From Protula sp. h YS-2021 (lineage: Eukaryota; Annelida; Polychaeta; Sabellida; Serpulidae), in contig OX457026.1 of the NCBI GenBank assembly GCA_949752745.1, positions 74,402,742-74,466,741 of the forward strand: DNA of 64,000 bases, written 5' to 3'. Below the pieces are notes generated by a model, which saw nothing but the letters and a program-made list of their open reading frames with translations, was not told the DNA's origin and did no database searches. Made by a program: the position numbers and the translations under genes. Of this stretch, positions 13,595 to 25,100 are shown in pieces (the first letter of the stretch is position 1; each line of letters begins with the position of its first letter).

Positions 13595-14260
13595 CCCAGT
13601 TAACATTCTAAGGTGAATCCAACGTTGATTTGAGTTTACAACATCGATCTGACCACGCCAAAACAAGGACTCTGTACTTTGGTTGTGATTAATCGCGACC
13701 ACACATCAAGCAGGACTTAGAGAAATCGACGTTGGATAGATGTCGCTAAATGGACGTTGCATAGACTTCGGACTTAGAATAAAAAAAAAACAAAACAAAA
13801 CAAAAAAAAACAAAACAAAACCTCTTTATGTTATCGCTCACAGGAAATCGCGGCCATGACAGATCCCTTTGAAAGTAGAAGAAAAGGAGGACGTAAAATA
13901 CGAGAATTTCAAGAGCGCACTAGTTTTTTTCAAACCTACTTTTGTAAAATATTCATGTAGGTCAACTTCATATCCATCCTGCCTGGCCGAATAACCGAAC
14001 GGTAAAAATACTATGACAGAGAGCAAGCACAGAATGATTCTTGTTATATTCTATATTTTATATTTATATTTTCCTGATGCCTGTACAACGTCGGGAGATA
14101 GACGATTCAACTTCCATTTGCAATCTTTACGTAACGCTGATTAGACATCGGATAATCAACAGCTATCTAACATCGGAAGGTAGACGTTGTTTCGACTTCC
14201 ATAAGCAACCAAACCTCGGCGTTGATCCGACGTCGATTGAGACGAGTATTCAGCAGCGGC
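13595..14260. mobile_element. Second copy of the CCCAGTTAACAT / ACGTC-rich element
   Basis: Begins with CCCAGTTAACATTC like the element at 8006 and contains the same blocks (CAACGTTGATTTG, ATCGACGTTGGATAGATGTC, CGTTGATCCGACGTCGA). A poly-A/CAAAACAAAA stretch at 13780-13815 interrupts it. The right end is not defined because the MITE at 14318 follows closely. Confidence 0.5.
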
Positions 14261-14317
14261 TGGTAGGAGCGGCTGGCAGGAGGCCTAACCGAAACCCAAC
14301 ACAGCCTGTTATTGAGC

Positions 14318-14515
14318 CAGGAGTTGTATTCTGCTTTGCCCTTATATTTAAGGACGTCATTATTCTTGAGATTAGATGGCTCATCCTTAATTTTTATCCT
14401 TATTTTCAAAAGACTTTGTTAAATTTGAGGATAGAGCAGAATAGCTTTTTTCATCCTTATTTAAAAAAAATAAGGACATCCTTTTAAATAAGGACAGAAC
14501 AGAATACCACTCCAG
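14318..14515 (+). mobile_element. 198 bp MITE, copy A of an inverted pair
   Basis: Begins CAGGAGTTGTATTCTGCT and ends AGCAGAATACCACTCC-like (AGAATACCACTCCAG). Its own termini are imperfect inverted repeats of roughly 40 bp containing GTCCTTATTTAAGGAC-type sequence. Copy B (15001-15196) is its reverse complement. Confidence 0.8.
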
Positions 14516-15000
14516 AAGGGCCCTACCCGTCTCCGTCCTGGAGACATTCCATTTGGCGATATGGTCCTTGAACTAGTTCAGATGTGTGGAGTTAACGGAC
14601 GGGGCATTTCATCTCTGTCATGAGATTACATAATTCCGATGAAGAGATAGCCCATGTCAGGCACTCATGCCACAAATTGTTACCAAGAGTGTTTTTCATT
14701 TTTTTTTTCAACGAACATAAAATGCAGTAAGTGAACATTGAAAAAATACATCGTTTTAAACAAATGAGGACGTTCTTCTAAACTTCACTTGAATTTGTGT
14801 GAATTTAATTTAAAATATCATCTGTCATCAAATTATACATTTATGAGTACAGTCACAGTTAGAATACACGTTAAACTAGACACTCCTTTACATTGAGGAG
14901 TGTGTCATTTTTTATTTGTTCCCTTTTTGTTGGAGTTGGAGTGCAGTTCGCTAGAATTAATTTAGCATCATCCCATTTTGTGTGAAGGAAACGCGGAGTA
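14516..15000. other. Spacer between inverted MITEs; no gene recognised
   Basis: About 485 bases with no coding or repeat signal that I can support. Confidence 0.5.
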
Positions 15001-15196
15001 CTGGAGTGGTATTCTGTTCTGTCCTCATTTTTAACGATGTCCTTATTTTTAAAAATTGGGACAAAAAAGCTATTCTGCTCTATCCTCAAACTTAACAAAG
15101 TCTTTTAAAAATAAGGATAAACATTAAGGATGAACCATCTGATCTCAAGAATAAGGACGTCCTTAAATATAAGGACAGAGCAGAATACCACTCCTG
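15001..15196 (-). mobile_element. 196 bp MITE, copy B in opposite orientation
   Basis: On the minus strand it begins CAGGAGTGGTATTCTGCTCT and follows copy A through its length with scattered differences. Copies A and B could fold into a cruciform of about 200 bp arms. Confidence 0.8.
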
Positions 15197-15863
15197 AATG
15201 CAATTTATACCCCCTCTCCCCCTTTAAAAAATAAAACTCTCACTCCGGCAAGATCACGTCTGGCACTAAGCAGCATTCAAGCTCAAATACTAATTTTACA
15301 CCAATTAAGCCTTTTAACGCCATCCGTTCCAATTCACATTTACATTTACTGACATTTATAAGCATGTTTTAGTGATAATCAAAGTGCCATTTTCAAAACG
15401 GTTTTGTTGATTTTCAGTCTGAAAAAAGACAAAACAGGCTCGTTCTAATGTTCCAGTACATATACTAATACACAATGTGTAGTATTTCGGAAACAAGTAC
15501 AGCGTAATTTATTTACAACTGGGTATTTTTAAAATACTTAATGTTCATTTAATATTCCTGCGCTTTAAAATACAAGTGTGATGTAAGACTCGATGTTCAC
15601 ATCAAACCCACATGGGTATGTTTTAGTTTTCAGATATTAATAATATAACATACATATCTAAATGTGAACGTTCTTGCATTTTTTTACAAGTAATTTCACT
15701 TTCTACACATGCTATAGGACTATTTTGCTACAGTAAGAACTTTTCTACTAGAAGTAGAACCACTGGTATTACCTTCCATGTCTCCCAACTAAGTGTTTTC
15801 TTTATCTTCGATATACCGATAATGAAAAATAACCTTTGCGCGCCTTCTGTAAAGCCAGTTTTT
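15197..15863. other. 3' flank of the receptor gene; no gene recognised
   Basis: AT-rich DNA just beyond the receptor stop codon on the minus strand. It probably includes that gene's 3' untranslated region. Confidence 0.4.
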
Positions 15864-16106
15864 CTAAGGCTTCGGGATGAAAACAGTAATACAGACAATA
15901 ACCGTAATAACATATGCCATAAACATTACACGGTCGAGCAGTGTCGCAAGAAGCAGGCCGTCGTAGCCGCGCCGAGCGCCATCGTCTCTTGTCGTCATTG
16001 TGCTGTTTTCGCTGCCTTCTGCCGGACAAAGCTCCGTCTCGTCCCCTTTGGTGCTTGTCTCAGACTTGTACCGGACACACAACAGGCAGGACAAATAGCG
16101 GGTAAT
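15864..16106 (-). CDS. Receptor last exon: cytoplasmic loop, TM4 and stop
   Basis: The acceptor GTATTTCAG is followed by 80 codons and a TAG. A basic/cysteine-containing start (ITRYLSCLLCVRYKS) fits the region after TM3. An acidic, Ser/Thr-rich loop of about 35 residues follows, then the TM4 signature (ATLLDRVMFMAYVITVIVC) and a short FIPKP end. The loop between TM3 and TM4 is short compared with vertebrate subunits. Confidence 0.75.
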   Translation of the reverse strand: MTRYLSCLLCVRYKSETSTKGDETELCPAEGSENSTMTTRDDGARRGYDGLLLATLLDRVMFMAYVITVIVCITVFIPKP

Positions 16107-19100
16107 CTGAAATACAACAGATTTTTGACAAATTAATGAAGATAATACCACAGTCAAATTGATATTCTTAACAAAAATGATAAGCAGCAAAGAGTAATCT
16201 CTAACCCCCCTCTTCCAGTAAAAAGTCCTCATTTTTGCGTACCCGGTGCAAATCCCCTCTCCCCAGTCCCATCAATTTAAGTGATTTTTAAGGTTTTAAA
16301 AACTTTATGATGGTCTTACATCTTCTTTCCATATTTCTTAATCAGTATTTTTCATTTTCCAACAAGTTTATTTCGATTGTATTTGCTTTAGAATCAGTTA
16401 ACAATGGAATCATGATCCAGTTACAATAACCTATTATATCAAAATGTTCAGCTGCTGAAGTGTACTTCAGTGTAATTGAACTACCTTCCATGAACATATA
16501 CGAAACAACTTAATACGGAAGGATGGGGGGGGGGGTATTATTAGAGACGCGGGGGGGGGGGCGTTTATCTAGGATCGTCAAAAATATTTGTTCTGATAAA
16601 CGATGTTGTTTTGGGGAGTAAAGCTGCTGCGAACATTGCTGACGGTGTGCGGTACCTGTTTGGAGCGGCAGCATGGAAGACTCTCAAGTTTACTCAGATT
16701 GATCGCAACAGCGGACCAAAGTATCGCCACGAAATCCAGTCTCATGATCATGCTTATAAAAATTGCTGTAAAATATATATATATAAAAAAAACAAAACAA
16801 GAGGCTAGAGATTTAATGTGAAATAACTATACACGTCACAGCAAATATGTATTATCCGTCATGATACAAAAAATAACTAGGCGATCCGTGTAATTCAGCT
16901 GATATTGAAGCTACAAACACCTTAGTGCCATCCTAGTTCTGGACTATAAAATATTAAACCTGCAACCTTCAGATTTATATTTGAAAGTTATATGCAATAT
17001 TAGATTTTCCCCTAAAAATAACTAGTTTACTGTTTCAAAGAAGGCAGAGAAGTTTCGATATTTTACCAAGAACTTAAGACACACGGATACCAAAAATTCA
17101 TGTTTAACAAACCCTTTACAAAAATAGTTACCGAAATAAGAATTCATGTAGTTTGAACATATCTTAAAAAAAGGCAAATGTTATTTTCTTCTAAATGCTT
17201 AGTGACGTGAATAACCTCGATCGAGACACAAACACTCAACAACGAGCGAAACAGTGATTAAGATAATAACAAATAAGCAACTAAATTGGTTTCAGGTGTG
17301 TTTTTTTGTTCTGTTACTTGATGCCAGCTTGAGATGTTTGTAGCTGGTTTAGTTGTGCACATGCATCGTGTCATGAAGTTATTTCCTATGCTGGAGCTCA
17401 CTAAAATTCCGTGACAAAAACCAGCTCTGTTTTTACTACATATGTTAAAATTTTCCATATATTTTTTTTACATCTAACGGATGTTGGAGGTATTTTTTAT
17501 GTAAATTTGCCTAAGCATGGGTTATCAACTTGGCATTCTTTTTAGAAAGAACGTGTGCACCACATTAAAACTATAAACAACACCACAACACCAAGCATAT
17601 ACGTGTCCCTGTACATTAAAACACGGATAATCGGGCCAGCTCGCTGTACTGATAGTACAGCTGAACCCCGGGATGTGATCACTCTGCTAGTGGTCCAATT
17701 TGTAGGGGGTGCGGCTATCCCAGGGGCCCCCTTTCTCTAGATTTACATAATTTTGCATCGTTTTCTCTGTGCTGTTGTAATGCAAGCTGACCTCTGAGGA
17801 GTTCTATCTGTTACGTATCAACACAGAGCGGATGGATATTCTAAAAAGTAGTTCCTTCTTTTATGAGTACTATATTTGTGGAATCTCCAGTGGGTCTGCG
17901 GAGTAAAAAGGTGTTACACACAATGGACCGAATCGCCGTTTGCTGTTGGACGACGTTTTCTGTCTAATTTTACTCACCAATCAGTGGTGTAGATGACGTT
18001 TTCTGTCTAATTGTACTCACCAATCAGAGGTGTAGATGACGTTTTCTGTCTAATTTTACTCACCAATCAGTGGTGTAGATGACGTTTTCTGTCTAATTGT
18101 ACTCACCAATCAGAGGTGTAGATGACGTTTTCTGTCTAATTGTACTCACCAATCAGAGGTGTAGATGACGTTTTCTGTCTAATTGTACTCACCAATCAGA
18201 GGTGTAGATGACGTTTTCTGTCTAATTTTACTCACCAATCAGAGGTGTAGATGACGTTTTCTGTCTAATTTTACTCACCAATCAGAGGTGTAGACGACGT
18301 TTGGGAGGGTATCATTGTGATTTGCAAAAACGCAAGGCACAGAAATATAAGTAAACCTGAAATATAAAGTTATGAACTTTGAACTGTTTGAAACAAAGGA
18401 CAAAGTGAAAGATATGGTTATCAGTATGGTTTATCTTTCAATAGCTGAAGAGAATGAACAAAATTACACAATGTCTTGAAGATTTTAAGAACAATTAAAT
18501 TTATGAAATATAAAACAGCCAAATACAGCATAATTAGCCACCAGAATCTGGATTGGCAAGGCCTTCTCAATGAGGTCACGCCAATCACACTATATTACAG
18601 GAAGTGAAAACAGGCATCAGAGATGCAAAACTCTTAGCCAGAGGTGAAGCCTGGAAATGAAATATATTGGCATTTTTCATAGCTATGAGGGAAAAAATAC
18701 TGAGGGAAAAAATAACTTGTATGAAGTTTACAAGCTGAAGGGACAAAAAGTAATGATGAAGAGGCGTGGACAAAGTACCCCATATGAAGGTCAAAATACA
18801 AGATTTTCACGGATTTAAAAGTACTGAAATTTCGACAATTTTTGGTTAAACCTGATAAAACTTAGACGAAAAACAGTTGTATTACGTATCTTTCAATGTG
18901 GCAAGTTACTAAACTGAGGGAAAAAACGAATGGCAAGAAGGTGCGGACAGACGAACGGACATGGCCATGTCCGACAACGATAACAACAGCCCTTAGCCAA
19001 TTTTGGCTGAAGGCTAAAAAAAAAATAAATGAAACATACGAAAACAATATATCCGAGAACAAGATGAATTTTAATTCATAATACATTATTCATATATCCA

Positions 19101-22100
19101 ATACATGCTCGTACCAAAATATTTTAGAGTTATATGTATATAAAGTAGATTTATCTTGTGATATCTCATTTTAAACATAGTATAATAATGATGCATTTTC
19201 TATGCGATGTGCAGTGACTGTTATTCTGCAGTATTTACTCGCTGGTAAAGCATTTTGAACTTTACGAGATACAAAATTATTTCAGTAGAACACTTGAGTT
19301 TTAAACGTTGAGTTTTTTTTGATCAGACGAATAATAAGTATCCCATATCAAAGTTGCTGTGTGGATAAAATGAAACGTCTTTGAAACATTTATACACATT
19401 GGATCGTTCCAAACCATGTGCAGGAGCAATAGTACCCTTGCAGATAAATAAAAATGACAAAAACAATAGAGAAGAAAAAGAAAGAAATACAGCGGAGAAT
19501 TTCTCAGCAGCAATTTGTGGTGTATTTTGTTGATCTCGAATGGCCATATCACATCATAACTTTAAAATTTGTTCTGGTGTTGAAAAAAAGATATGTTGAA
19601 TTAAATCCCATACTTAAGGGTCTAGACCATTTTTCACACTTATGGCGTGTATCTGGAAGATTGCCACATCGAAACATTCTGTGCAATAACAATAAAATAA
19701 ACAAGATCGTGAATTGCACGGACAGATAATCACAACCACTCACAGTGTTGTTCATTAACACTTGACAAGCCTTTGGCTTGCAAGAGTTATATGAATTTGT
19801 GCGAGCAAAATTCGTCCTTTTTTTTCTTCTTGACACTTTTTCCGATTTTTTGTGTCTTCTTCTTCTCTGACACTATGGGCCCTACGACCATGAAACTTGG
19901 GACTTATGAAGAGCTTGATATGAACATGTGCATGTCACTTTTTATTTTCGTCTTTGATTTCGTTTTCTTTGTTAAAACGCCATGTGAAAAGAGTGTATTT
20001 TTGCAAGTAAATGCGTAGCATTTAATGCACAGCCAGAACACAGTTGCTGGGCTTTGTGCGAGCTCTCACTGCGCAAATGGATAACACGACGTATGCCTGA
20101 TCGGTCAATAAAACTTCAAGTCAACAACAACCAAACACTACTCGGCTTATAAGACGTATTCAAGCTGTGTTGTTTGCAATATATTATTAACACTTGACAA
20201 GCCTTTGGCTTGCAAGAGTTATATGAATTTGTGCGAGCAAAATTCGTCCTTTTTTTTTTCTTCTTGACACTTTTTCCGATTTTTTGTGTCTTCTTCTCCT
20301 CTAACACTATGGGCCCTACGACCATGAAACTTGGGACTTATGAAGAGTTTGATCTGAACATGTGCATGTCACTTTTTATTTTCGTCTTTTATTTCGTTTT
20401 CTGTGTTAAAACGCCATGTGAAAAGAGTGTATTTTTTGCAAGTAAATGCGTAGCATTTAACCCACATCACACACAGTTGCACAGTGAGCTTTGTGCGAGC
20501 TCTCACTGCGTAAATAGCTAACACGGAGTATGCTAGATCAGTCAATAAAACCTTAAGTCAACAGAAACCAAACACTACTCGGCTTATAAGACGTATTCAA
20601 GCTGTGTTGTTTGCAATATATTATTCAAGAAATAACCCATTGAAGCCAGTATTTTTGCGTTTTAAGTTTTGTCAAGTGTTCAACATTTCGCTAGCGGAAT
20701 GAGCTTCTAGTATGAATTTGTGCGAGCAAAATTCGTCCTTTTTTTTTTTCTTCTTGACACTTTTTTCCGATTCTTTGTGTCTTCTTCTTCTCTGACACTA
20801 TGGGCCCTACCACCATGAAACTTGGGACTTATGAAGAGCTTGATCTAAACATGTGCATGTCACTTTTTATTTTCGTCTTTGATTTCGTTTTCTTTGTTAA
20901 AACGCCATGTGAAAAGAGTGTATTTTTTTGCAAGTTAATGCGTAGCATTTAAGCCACATCACACACAGTTGCTCAGTGAGCTTTGTGCGAGCTCTCACTG
21001 TGTATGCTAGATCAGTCAATAAAACCTTAAGTCAACAGAAACTAAACACTACTCGACTTATAAGACGTATTCAAGCTGTGTTGTTTGCAATATATTATTC
21101 AAGAAATAACCCATTGAAGCCAGTATTTTTGCGTTTTCATTTTTGTCAAGTGTTTAACATTTCGCTAGCGGAATGAGCTTCTAGTTCAAGAAATAACCCA
21201 CTGAAGTAAGTATTTTTGCGTTTTAATTTTTGTCAAGTGTTTAACATTTCGCTAGCTGAATGAGCTTCTAGTTATAGGGATAAATCATGCTGAGTGCTTT
21301 GTATCTGATTCGAGCACGCATGGAAGGCCTGTGAACGAACCGCGCAGCTCTGAGTTCATTGGCCTTCTACAAGTGCTCGAATCCCATACAAAGCACGACT
21401 GCATCAGGATCTATCCCCACTATAACACTAACAAGCAAAATCGATTCATAGAAAGCGGAAAAAGCCAAAAACTCGAGATTGTGCTCGAAAATTTTCATGG
21501 TATTGTCCTGCGACAGGAGTGTCGCATAGCAACTTGTGCAATGCAAAGGAAAACGTTTTATGTAACAAAGCCATCGTTATAATATCTCGGAGTCATGCCC
21601 ATTGTTTTTCTGTGAATTGGCTTTGTGACTTATGTACGCAGTTAGAGCAAGCTGACGGTTTCTTATCATTTCTTTTTACCGGAGTGCATTACTCTACTGG
21701 TCCGTGTTATAATTGCATTTAAAAGGCGCTTGGATAATCCTAATAAATACACGCGAAATGTCAGAGCAAATTTAATAAAGTACGGACAAATTGGAAAATT
21801 TATTACCTTTCCGATTTCCCTGGGTAAGTACTGAACTGCATATCAAAATGAAAGAAGCAAAGGCGTCATTTGTATGGCAGTGAACTGCTACACACGACTC
21901 TAAACAGGTTGATTTCTTTCTGAAATTTTCTTCAAGTTGGGTACATTTTCAGACCAGTACGTATACTGACCCAAAAAAAGAAGAAAGTATCCGGACGTAT
22001 ATCGAATAACTGTTTATTTTTAAGAATAAAGTGTTCATATTTTCACAACTGATTTATTAGAGCATGTTTATGTGTAATGCCACTTTTTGAGAAATCAATT

Positions 22101-25100
22101 CAATACCCAGGTAGATGCGAAACAATGTGCGTGTTACAACAGGTACTGCCATAGTATGTGTATGTTGGGTGTAAGTACTGTTTATTGACTCGTACAGTTT
22201 GCTGAAAGATAGCCCTTTGTTTGAACAATTGACAATTTTGTTCCAAAAGCACAGATAAAAATGCCACGGCTCTCCGAAAAAGAAAGGGAACGAGCAATAG
22301 GCATGATGAGTGTAGGGGCATCCACGAGAGAGGTGGCCAGACGATTTGGGTGCACTCGAGCTACAATTAATCGTTTACGACGGCGCTATACAGAGACCAG
22401 AAACACTCGGGACAGACCGTGTAACGGGCGACCTCTTGTGACGACCGCTCGACAACATCGAAGAATTCGCCTACAGCATCTGCGCGACCGCTTTCGCACT
22501 GCCGTTATGACTGCACACGAAACCCATGGCATTCACAACCCACGCATATCCAGCCAAACGGTAAGGAATCGCCTCCGTGACCATGGAACTCAATGTCGCC
22601 GATCACTGGTTAGTATCGCGTACAGCGCCCATCGACGATGTTCGGTGATGAATCTCGATATCAGCTATATCGTGCAGACGGTCTTGCACGAGTATACAGG
22701 CGTGTTGGAGAACGTTACACCACATCCTGCGTACGACAAGTTGATCGGTTTGGTGGTGGCTCCGTTATGGTATGGGGTGCAATACGCTTTGGCAGCTCTT
22801 CGTTGCTGATGGCAACCTGACGGCTAATCGCTACATTGACGCCGTATTAAGTGCTCAAGTTGTCCCCTATTTACAGCAGAATCCAGACGCCATTTTTAAT
22901 CACGATAATGCACGTCCGCACGTCGCTCATGTGCCAGCAGTACCTTATGGCAAACAACGTTCAGCTGTTTCCATGGCCCCCATATTCACCGGACCTTAAT
23001 TTTATTGAATATTTATGGGATCATCTGGATCGCCAAATACGGGCGAGACAACCACCTCCACGAAATTACGCAAAACGCCGCCAAGCACTTATTGAGGAGT
23101 GACATCGTTATCCCCAGTAAAAGGTCAACGCATTGGTGACGTCAGTGCCCAGAAGAATCCAAGCTATGCTCAGTGCTAATGGTGGACATACGCGATATTG
23201 AGAAAATGACAAAGTGGTGTTGTTCGTGTAAATGCAAATTGACACCCGTGTGATAATAAAGATGCTGTGATTGCGCAATTAACTGATCGAATTCATTGTT
23301 TCCTACGGTAACCTACAGAACTGATGTTGGACTTCAATACGTGGAAAATTCATTTGGATTGATTGAGTAGTTTCAGAAATAATAGAGTTTAAAATTGCTG
23401 GATACTTTCTTTTTTGGGTCAGAATACAAAAGACCAGAAAGATCATTTTCTTGTAAGAAATTTCCACGTCACTTCCATGGAAATTCTTGGAACTTCGAAG
23501 AATTTTTCACTTAAAGAAGATGTACAAGGCTATTTTGTTCGAAAAATTTCCACGTCACATCTAAGAAGTGAGTCTTGGCCCAACCCCCCCCCCCCGACCG
23601 AAACGCCCCGGTCCTAACCCCCCGTCAACCCCCCCCCCGACTAAACCCCCCGGCGGCCTAAACCCCCCGACCCAAATCCCCCCCGTTCTCAAAGAAAATG
23701 TGCAATAATAATTTGTTATGGTGCCTCTTTTCGCACTCTTACGAAACATAGCCATTTGCCAGATGTTTTTTGCTTTACGTACAAATGCCCTTGGTACAAT
23801 ATCTTTGGATTCCCTTTAGCAGATGTGATGTATTCCATGATGGTAGCATGATTTTTCACAGTAATCTGGGTCACTAAATTACCCATTCAAGTGAATCACA
23901 ATTGGATGTAAGTCACATCTACCGCAAGAGACATTGTAATTTGTAAACTCGACTGATCTCGCAACCGGCATATGAACTGCAAATTTTAATGTGTACACAC
24001 TCCTCAATCATAAGAGCAATTGCAATTTCAAAAACTGAGTGCTATCATCAATGGATGTATGAAGTTTCTTTTATCATGATAATCAATTCCTTCAGTGGTT
24101 CGGAAATTGCAAGTTTAAACGCCGTGTGTTCTCTTCAATGGGCATTTGAAGTGTAATTAACAACGTGGATGTATCGCAATTACAAAATATAAAATAGACC
24201 TGAGTTTTGGGTCGGGGGGTTTAGGCCGCCGGGGGGTTTTAGTCGGGGGGGGGGGGGTTAGGGCCGGGGGGGGGGGGTTTGGGCCTGTTCCCCTAAGAAG
24301 TTTCATGGAATTTTCACTGCGGGATATCACAATTTTGCCACTGTCCATTTCGATGTTTCAGAACATCACAAAAATAGCACAAACTGAGTCGGATGGCTTT
24401 GAAACTTACAGGAATGTTTTTGAGACAACTCTGCACCTAGACTGACTTTTCTTTGGTGAATTGGCCAAAATGCAGTGCAGTTATTTTTAAAAGTTTTGTT
24501 TAGCTTGTGAGTCAAAATTAACCAAATATATTGGCAAACACGGCCAGTTTTCCCACCTATTGAAGAAATTCTGAGAACTTCCAAGAAATCCCATGCTAAT
24601 ACTGGAACTTCCAAGAAGTTTTCCCCTGAAACAAGCTGGTTTCTACAAAAAAATTTTCACATCACTTTGAAGAAATTTCATGGAAATTCTTGAAACTTTC
24701 GAAATGTTCTCAATTGAAGGCCTAGAAGAGCCATTTCTTCCAAGAAATTTTCTTGCTACTGAGAACAGGAAGTTTCAGGAATTTTTCTCTATATTTTAAA
24801 GACATACAGTGCACCTCAGTCTTTGTAGTACCCATTAAAATTTGACAAATGGCACCCAGAGCGGCCCTGTGACCCTCGATGATACGAAATTGAAACCTCA
24901 TAACTTCTATAGGGAATCTGAAATTAGCGTGATGGCCGCTATGGGATCTCACTGTGTGAAGAAACAAAAGAGGATAATGAAAATCTTTAAGAACTGGATG
25001 TTCAGGAACATCCCTTATTATATGGTTACGGGCGAGAAAAGATGTGGATGATACTAGGTTCAGCAAAATCGATCTAACAGTTACAATATCTGTAAAGACA

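Noticed and set aside
17952..18300. CRISPR-like regular repeat
   Set aside because: Units are directly adjacent with no unique spacers, and the genome is clearly eukaryotic.
19301..19552. Hydrophobic minus-strand frames considered as the missing TM2-TM3 exon
   Set aside because: No Glu-Lys/Arg start of TM2, no Pro-x-Thr-Ser after it, and no suitable splice sites.
19773..20018. Recurrent Phe-rich frame containing MGPTTMKLGTYEEL, also at 20210, 31003 and 59938
   Set aside because: Recurs in every repeat copy with different frame breaks and on both gene strands; no conserved start, no domain.
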